A stretch of 45,489 nucleotides of DNA from an uncultured bacterium (lineage in GTDB: Bacteria; Atribacterota; Atribacteria; Atribacterales; Caldatribacteriaceae). The stretch lies in assembly GCA_937139415.1 (NCBI GenBank), contig CAKZPS010000024.1, positions 1-45,489 on the forward strand, written 5' to 3'. The translations under genes and the position numbers were made by a program. Shown piece after piece: positions 42,130-45,489 of the stretch. The notes beneath the pieces are model-generated. The model saw nothing but the letters and a program-made list of their open reading frames with translations, made no database searches and was not told the origin of the DNA. Numbering within the stretch: the first letter of the stretch is position 1; every line of letters starts with the position of its first letter.

Positions 42130-43098
42130 CTAACGAAACCTTCTCTCCACATAGGTATTGAGGAGGACGAAGAGAATGGTGGCCAATCCGATGAAGGCAC
42201 TAATCCCCATCACCGGAACCCGCAAGAGCACTAAACCATTATCGAGAATGGGAATGGTCAAAGCTCCCAGGACCACCCCTGACATACTCCCTATTTCGCC
42301 ACGGAGAGAAGTTCCTCCTACCACACACGCGGCGATAGCGCGAAGTTCAAAGTTAATCCCCTGAGTAGCGGCAAAAGAACCGATACGCACCGATTGCATA
42401 CAGGCAGAGAAACCACACAAAACTCCCACGATGATGAAACAAGCCGTTTTCACCCAATCGGTGTTGATTCCCATGGCTCGGGCAGCATCTCGATTGTCCC
42501 CGGTAGCATAAACCCAGTTTCCGAAGCGATGGTAGTGGAGGAGAATACCCAAGAGGATCGCAAATAGGGTGAACCACAAGGATTGCACCGGGAAAAACCC
42601 GAACACCGTTCCGGTGAGGACTTTCTCAAACAACGACCCACTGGGAATATACTGGCGAATCCCAAGAGGCATGAGCTTTGACCAGATATAGAGGACCCCC
42701 CGCCAAAACATGAGGGTTCCCAAGGTGGTGATAAAAGAGGGCATACGCGTTTTTACGGTCAAAAATCCGTTGAACCACCCCAAGGCCGCACCAACGAGGA
42801 GAGCGAAGAAGAGTCCCCAAGAAGGCGCAAGACCAGCGTAGAGGGTGCGGGCGAAAATATAGGCACAGAAGGGGAGCACCGAGGCAACGGAGAGGTCAAA
42901 CTCTCCACAGATCATGAGCATTCCAATTCCCAAAGTCACGATGCCCAAATCGGGGAACAGTTTCCCCAGGGCGGCAATGTTTCGCGAATGGACGAACACG
43001 TAACGCGGGCTTAAAAAGGCGAAAATGAGCACTAATCCCACAAAAACCAAAAAGGTACTCGCTGCCCTTCGGCGTAAAAACTGAATCAAACGCTCCAT
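42130..43098 (-). CDS. Ribose-type ABC transporter permease (first copy)
   Basis: A 322-residue permease. LGIVTLGIGMLMICGEFDLS (about 50-69) has the same altered CGEFDLS motif as its paralogue. MPSFITTLGTLMFWRGVLYI, YATGDNRDAARAMGINTDWV and VVGGTSLRGEIGSMSGVVLG are conserved. It begins 65 bases after the binding-protein gene, beyond a hairpin; GGAGGAGATAAC precedes ATG 43098. A 166-base segment is identical to the second permease gene while the flanks differ. Confidence 0.93.
   Translation of the reverse strand: MERLIQFLRRRAASTFLVFVGLVLIFAFLSPRYVFVHSRNIAALGKLFPDLGIVTLGIGMLMICGEFDLSVASVLPFCAYIFARTLYAGLAPSWGLFFALLVGAALGWFNGFLTVKTRMPSFITTLGTLMFWRGVLYIWSKLMPLGIRQYIPSGSLFEKVLTGTVFGFFPVQSLWFTLFAILLGILLHYHRFGNWVYATGDNRDAARAMGINTDWVKTACFIIVGVLCGFSACMQSVRIGSFAATQGINFELRAIAACVVGGTSLRGEIGSMSGVVLGALTIPILDNGLVLLRVPVMGISAFIGLATILFVLLNTYVERRFR
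42413..42578. repeat. 166-bp exact repeat, copy in first permease gene
   Basis: Exact partner of 40624-40789. Both copies lie in the same orientation and at the same point of paralogous genes, so unequal recombination between them would delete the ATPase gene and fuse the permeases. Confidence 0.95.
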
Positions 43099-43125
43099 GA
43101 AGTTATCTCCTCCATCTCTCCTCTT

Positions 43126-43153
43126 GGGGGAGTAACCTCGAGGTTACTCCCCC
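43126..43153 (-). promoter_or_regulatory. Intercistronic hairpin after the binding-protein gene
   Basis: A perfect 28-base palindrome (43126-43139 with 43140-43153) with CTCGAG at its centre, 9 bases after the binding-protein stop. It has no T-run. Such hairpins protect the upstream mRNA and let binding protein be made in excess over the permease; that role is inferred. Confidence 0.8.
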
Positions 43154-43162
43154 TACGCCTCT

Positions 43163-44155
43163 CTAACGAATGTGTAACGGTGAGAGCTTTTCGATGAGTG
43201 AGATCTTATCCGGAGAGTCGATCAAATACCCACCCGTGTCAATGTTGGGAGTGAAACCGTACTTATTGTAGAGATAGAGCACGTATACGGCAAAATATCC
43301 CTGCAAGTACTGTTGCTGGTCAATGGTGGCAGTGACATACCCCTCACGAATTCCATTGAGGGTATCGGCGGTGGTATCAAAGCCACCCGCGATAACCTCC
43401 CCGGGATTCCTCCCCGCCGCTTTCAGCGAAGCGGTGAGACGGTCGGTACAGATACCACCCAAACCGATGAGGAAAGTGGTTTCGGGGTGAGCCAAAAGGT
43501 AAGCGGTCTCGCGAGACTCTACCGTGGTCATCTCGAGACCACCGGCATCGATGATCTCGTAAGAGGTGATTCCATATTCTTGCATCGCCTCTAAGACACC
43601 ACTTGAGCGGATTTTTGCGTAGTTTGCTCCGGGCACTTCTGCAGCCATGGCTACATGGGCTTTGGAGAAATCAATTCCTTTTAATTTCGCTTCCTCGAAT
43701 AATCTCCTCGCCAAACGATAGGCCGCCGCCTTTTCGCTCTGTCCAATGTAGCACAACCGCTTATTCCCGTTGGCGCCCTCGGAATCATCGTTATTCATCC
43801 CGATCACGGGAATTCCCTGGGCCAGAGCCTCCTCAACCGGTTTATCCCAGGCGGTATCATCGTTGATGACCAGGGCAATACCTTGAGGCTTGAGAGCCAC
43901 GGCTTCTTGGAAACGCTTCTGTTGCAGGGCCAGGTCTCCACCGCAGAGATCAATATCTACTTTGCAACCCAGTTCCTTGGCCGCATCGGTAGCCCCTTTC
44001 TGCACTACTGCCCAGAAGGGATCATCTCCACCGTGGGTAACCAAGCGGAAGTACATCCCCTCTGCCGGCTTTGCCTCTTGAGCCATTGCCCAAGACAGAG
44101 AGAACACTAAAACCACCACTACCAATCCAATGAGATAACCTCGCTTCACTGACAT
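43163..44155 (-). CDS. Periplasmic sugar-type substrate-binding protein (Peripla_BP_4/RbsB-like)
   Basis: A 330-residue exported binding protein. The signal peptide is about 1-25 (GYLIGLVVVVLVFSLSWAMA followed by QEA). The ligand-binding fold has FRLVTHGGDDPFWAVVQKGA, ALQQKRFQEAVALKPQGIAL, GIPVIGMNNDDSEGANG and the hinge EVIAGGFDTTADTLNGIREG. ATIDQQQYLQGYFAVYVLYL is the usual C-terminal motif. The ligand is probably a sugar or polyol, but the neighbouring methyltransferase gene raises the chance of a methylated compound. AAAGGAGGGATG precedes the ATG. It is second in the operon, 34 bases after the URO-D gene. Confidence 0.93.
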   Translation of the reverse strand: MSVKRGYLIGLVVVVLVFSLSWAMAQEAKPAEGMYFRLVTHGGDDPFWAVVQKGATDAAKELGCKVDIDLCGGDLALQQKRFQEAVALKPQGIALVINDDTAWDKPVEEALAQGIPVIGMNNDDSEGANGNKRLCYIGQSEKAAAYRLARRLFEEAKLKGIDFSKAHVAMAAEVPGANYAKIRSSGVLEAMQEYGITSYEIIDAGGLEMTTVESRETAYLLAHPETTFLIGLGGICTDRLTASLKAAGRNPGEVIAGGFDTTADTLNGIREGYVTATIDQQQYLQGYFAVYVLYLYNKYGFTPNIDTGGYLIDSPDKISLIEKLSPLHIR

Positions 44156-44189
44156 CCCTCCTTTTCGGTGTTATTTCCGAACCGAATAC

Positions 44190-45342
44190 TCATAGAAAAC
44201 TCAATATCTGCTCACTCTCACCCCCTTTGCTTCTCCCATAGGAGAGGGCTTCTTCGTACATGGCGACGATATTCTCGGCAGGCACATCGGCTTGCAGGTT
44301 GTGCACCGCGCAGAGGACATACCCTCCACCCGGTGCCAAATCGTCAATCCGCCGCCGCACCTCCTCTCGCACTTCCTTCTCGCTCCCAAAGGGGAGCACC
44401 CGTTGGGTGTCGATCCCTCCCCAGAAGGAGAGTACCGCACCAAACTCTTTCTTGAGTCGGCGGGTATCCATCCCCTCGGCACTCACCTGCACGGGATTGA
44501 TAATCTCGACCCCAATGTCCACAAGATCAGACAAGAAGGGAGTAATGGCCCCACAGGAGTGGTAGAAGAGGAAAGCCCGCGTCTTTTTCTTGATCGCTTC
44601 ATAGAGCTTTTTCTGCCGGGGCTTCACGTACTTGCGGTAGAGTTCTAAGGAGAGAATCGGTCCCCGTTGGGTAGCCAAATCATCGCCGCAGAGCACCACA
44701 TCAACCCACTCTCCCACCCGGGAGAGGAGAGCATCGAATTGGGCGATCTGAAACTCAAGGAACATATCCATGATGCCACAAGCCAAAGGAGGGTTGAGTA
44801 CTAAATCCTCCATGAAGCGGGCAAACCCCCGGAGGTACCAAGCGAATTCAAAACAGGAAGCGATGAGATTAACGATCGCCGCATGACCGCGGCGGCGAAT
44901 GTCTTGGAGTTCTCTCCGTACCCCTTGGTAGTACTCTTGCGGAGGGAGGGGAGGGGGAGAGAAACGTCGTAAATCTTCCCGCGTCTCCACCGAAGCGAGG
45001 GGGTGTCTCACCATATCCGAGTAGAGTCCGGTAAATTGTCGCTCCACCCCCCCATGCATCTTGCCATACCCTTCCCGGGGCATCCTCGCTCCACACTTCT
45101 CTGGGAATTTCCTCATACACGTAGCGGATATCGATGTGAAAACGGTGGAGAATTTCTTCCTGAGGACGAACCAAATACTGTGAGCGATCCACCAAGCACT
45201 CTTCCGCCTCTACGCCTAAATACTGGCACAGACGACGATAGGCAAAGAGAGAGATGCCGGAGGCGATACTCCCCAAATCGAGAGGTACACGATCGGGTTC
45301 TTGATGCTTTAAAGCGCACAGTAACCGTTCTCGAGAAGTCAC
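44190..45342 (-). pseudogene. URO-D-family methyltransferase with apparent zinc ligands, one frameshift
   Basis: First gene of the importer operon. The N-terminal frame runs from GTG 45342: MTSRERLLCALKHQEPDRVP, YRRLCQYLGVEAEECLVDRS, ending at WQDAW. A run of seven C (45047-45053 on the plus strand) breaks the frame; with six the protein would continue VERQFTGLYSDMVRHPLASV in the second frame. That frame has LSLELYRKYVKPRQKKLYEA, FLFYHSCGAITPFLSDLVDI and GGYVLCAVHNLQADVPAEN. HSCG plus the late Cys fit the HxC...C zinc site of MtaA/CmuA-type corrinoid methyltransferases. Corrected length is about 383 residues. The single lesion in a homopolymer may be a sequencing error or a slipped-strand (phase) switch. 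Confidence 0.88.
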
Positions 45343-45366
45343 CGCTTCAATCCCATCCTCGTTATT

Positions 45367-45394
45367 AGTATAACACGAATCTCCCTCCCGTCAA
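45367..45394 (-). promoter_or_regulatory. Promoter of the methyltransferase-importer operon
   Basis: On the minus strand TTGACG (45389-45394) and TATACT (45367-45372) are 16 bases apart, about 25 bases before the GTG at 45342. The 95 bases to the window's right edge show no gene. Confidence 0.7.
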
Positions 45395-45489
45395 AGAACT
45401 CTCTCCAAGAAGGATAGTGTCAAGACACTGTTGGAGTTTCGAGAAAAAGAAGATCTCCGTCTTAGACAAGAACAAGTAATTCCCTATGA

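Noticed and set aside
40624-42578. CRISPR or mobile-element repeat
   Set aside because: The two copies are in-frame coding segments of paralogous permeases; there are no spacers, inverted ends or transposase.

Overview
The window looks like a chromosome segment from an anaerobic, probably thermophilic bacterium. The evidence is a four-subunit pyruvate:ferredoxin oxidoreductase, a rubredoxin, a Rex redox sensor, a 2-hydroxyacyl-CoA dehydratase set with its radical-type activator, a cobalamin riboswitch with corrinoid salvage genes, URO-D-family methyltransferases and ribose-type ABC importers. A large SRP RNA with an Alu-like part lies next to dnaX. Atribacterota or a neighbouring deep lineage is my best guess from gene style. 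It is not proven.

Layout. 1-2.7 kb: a UPF0316 membrane protein and glmS. 2.8-6.0 kb: a damaged ClC channel, then an arsR-type cluster (regulator with palindromic operator, ArsP-like permease broken by an in-frame TGA, decayed ferredoxin, small thioredoxin). 6.1-8.4 kb: an SDR, a URO-D-family protein and a 54-codon remnant ending at a 53-bp palindrome. 8.4-12.5 kb: a thioredoxin-CcdA fusion, a sugar-nucleotide epimerase, and cblT-cblS (alpha-ribazole uptake and kinase) under a B12 riboswitch with its own terminator. 12.9-15.6 kb: a wholly decayed ribose-type ABC importer. 15.6-21.8 kb (minus): rubredoxin, then tRNA-Ser, SRP RNA, dnaX, ebfC, recR, porG, porD, porA and porB in one tightly packed run. 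22-29 kb: rex, a NusG-II protein, a ROK regulator, glmR, nadB, nadC and an LpxB-like gene. 29-34.9 kb: nitrilase, ssb, cell-wall amidase, GerMN protein, rph and rdgB, with a macro-domain gene opposite. 35-40.3 kb: an acyl-CoA ligase (frameshifted), a SYLF protein, a small membrane protein, two dehydratase-type subunits and their activator. 40.3-45.4 kb (minus): a URO-D-family methyltransferase (frameshifted in a 7-base homopolymer) heading an operon with a sugar-type binding protein, two permeases and an ATPase.

How the genes connect. Ferredoxin chemistry is the main theme (POR, rubredoxin, dehydratase activator, Rex control). Corrinoid use is the second: riboswitch-controlled salvage of the lower-ligand nucleoside sits in the same neighbourhood as a methyltransferase-like gene with apparent zinc ligands, transcribed together with an importer. 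That importer/methyltransferase operon is the best candidate for an undescribed system, possibly uptake and demethylation of a methylated small substrate. Its substrate cannot be read from the sequence.

Several genes carry single-base lesions in G/C runs. Some of these may be sequencing or assembly errors, but the clusters at 2.8-5.7 kb and 12.9-15.6 kb have too many independent lesions to be explained that way alone.
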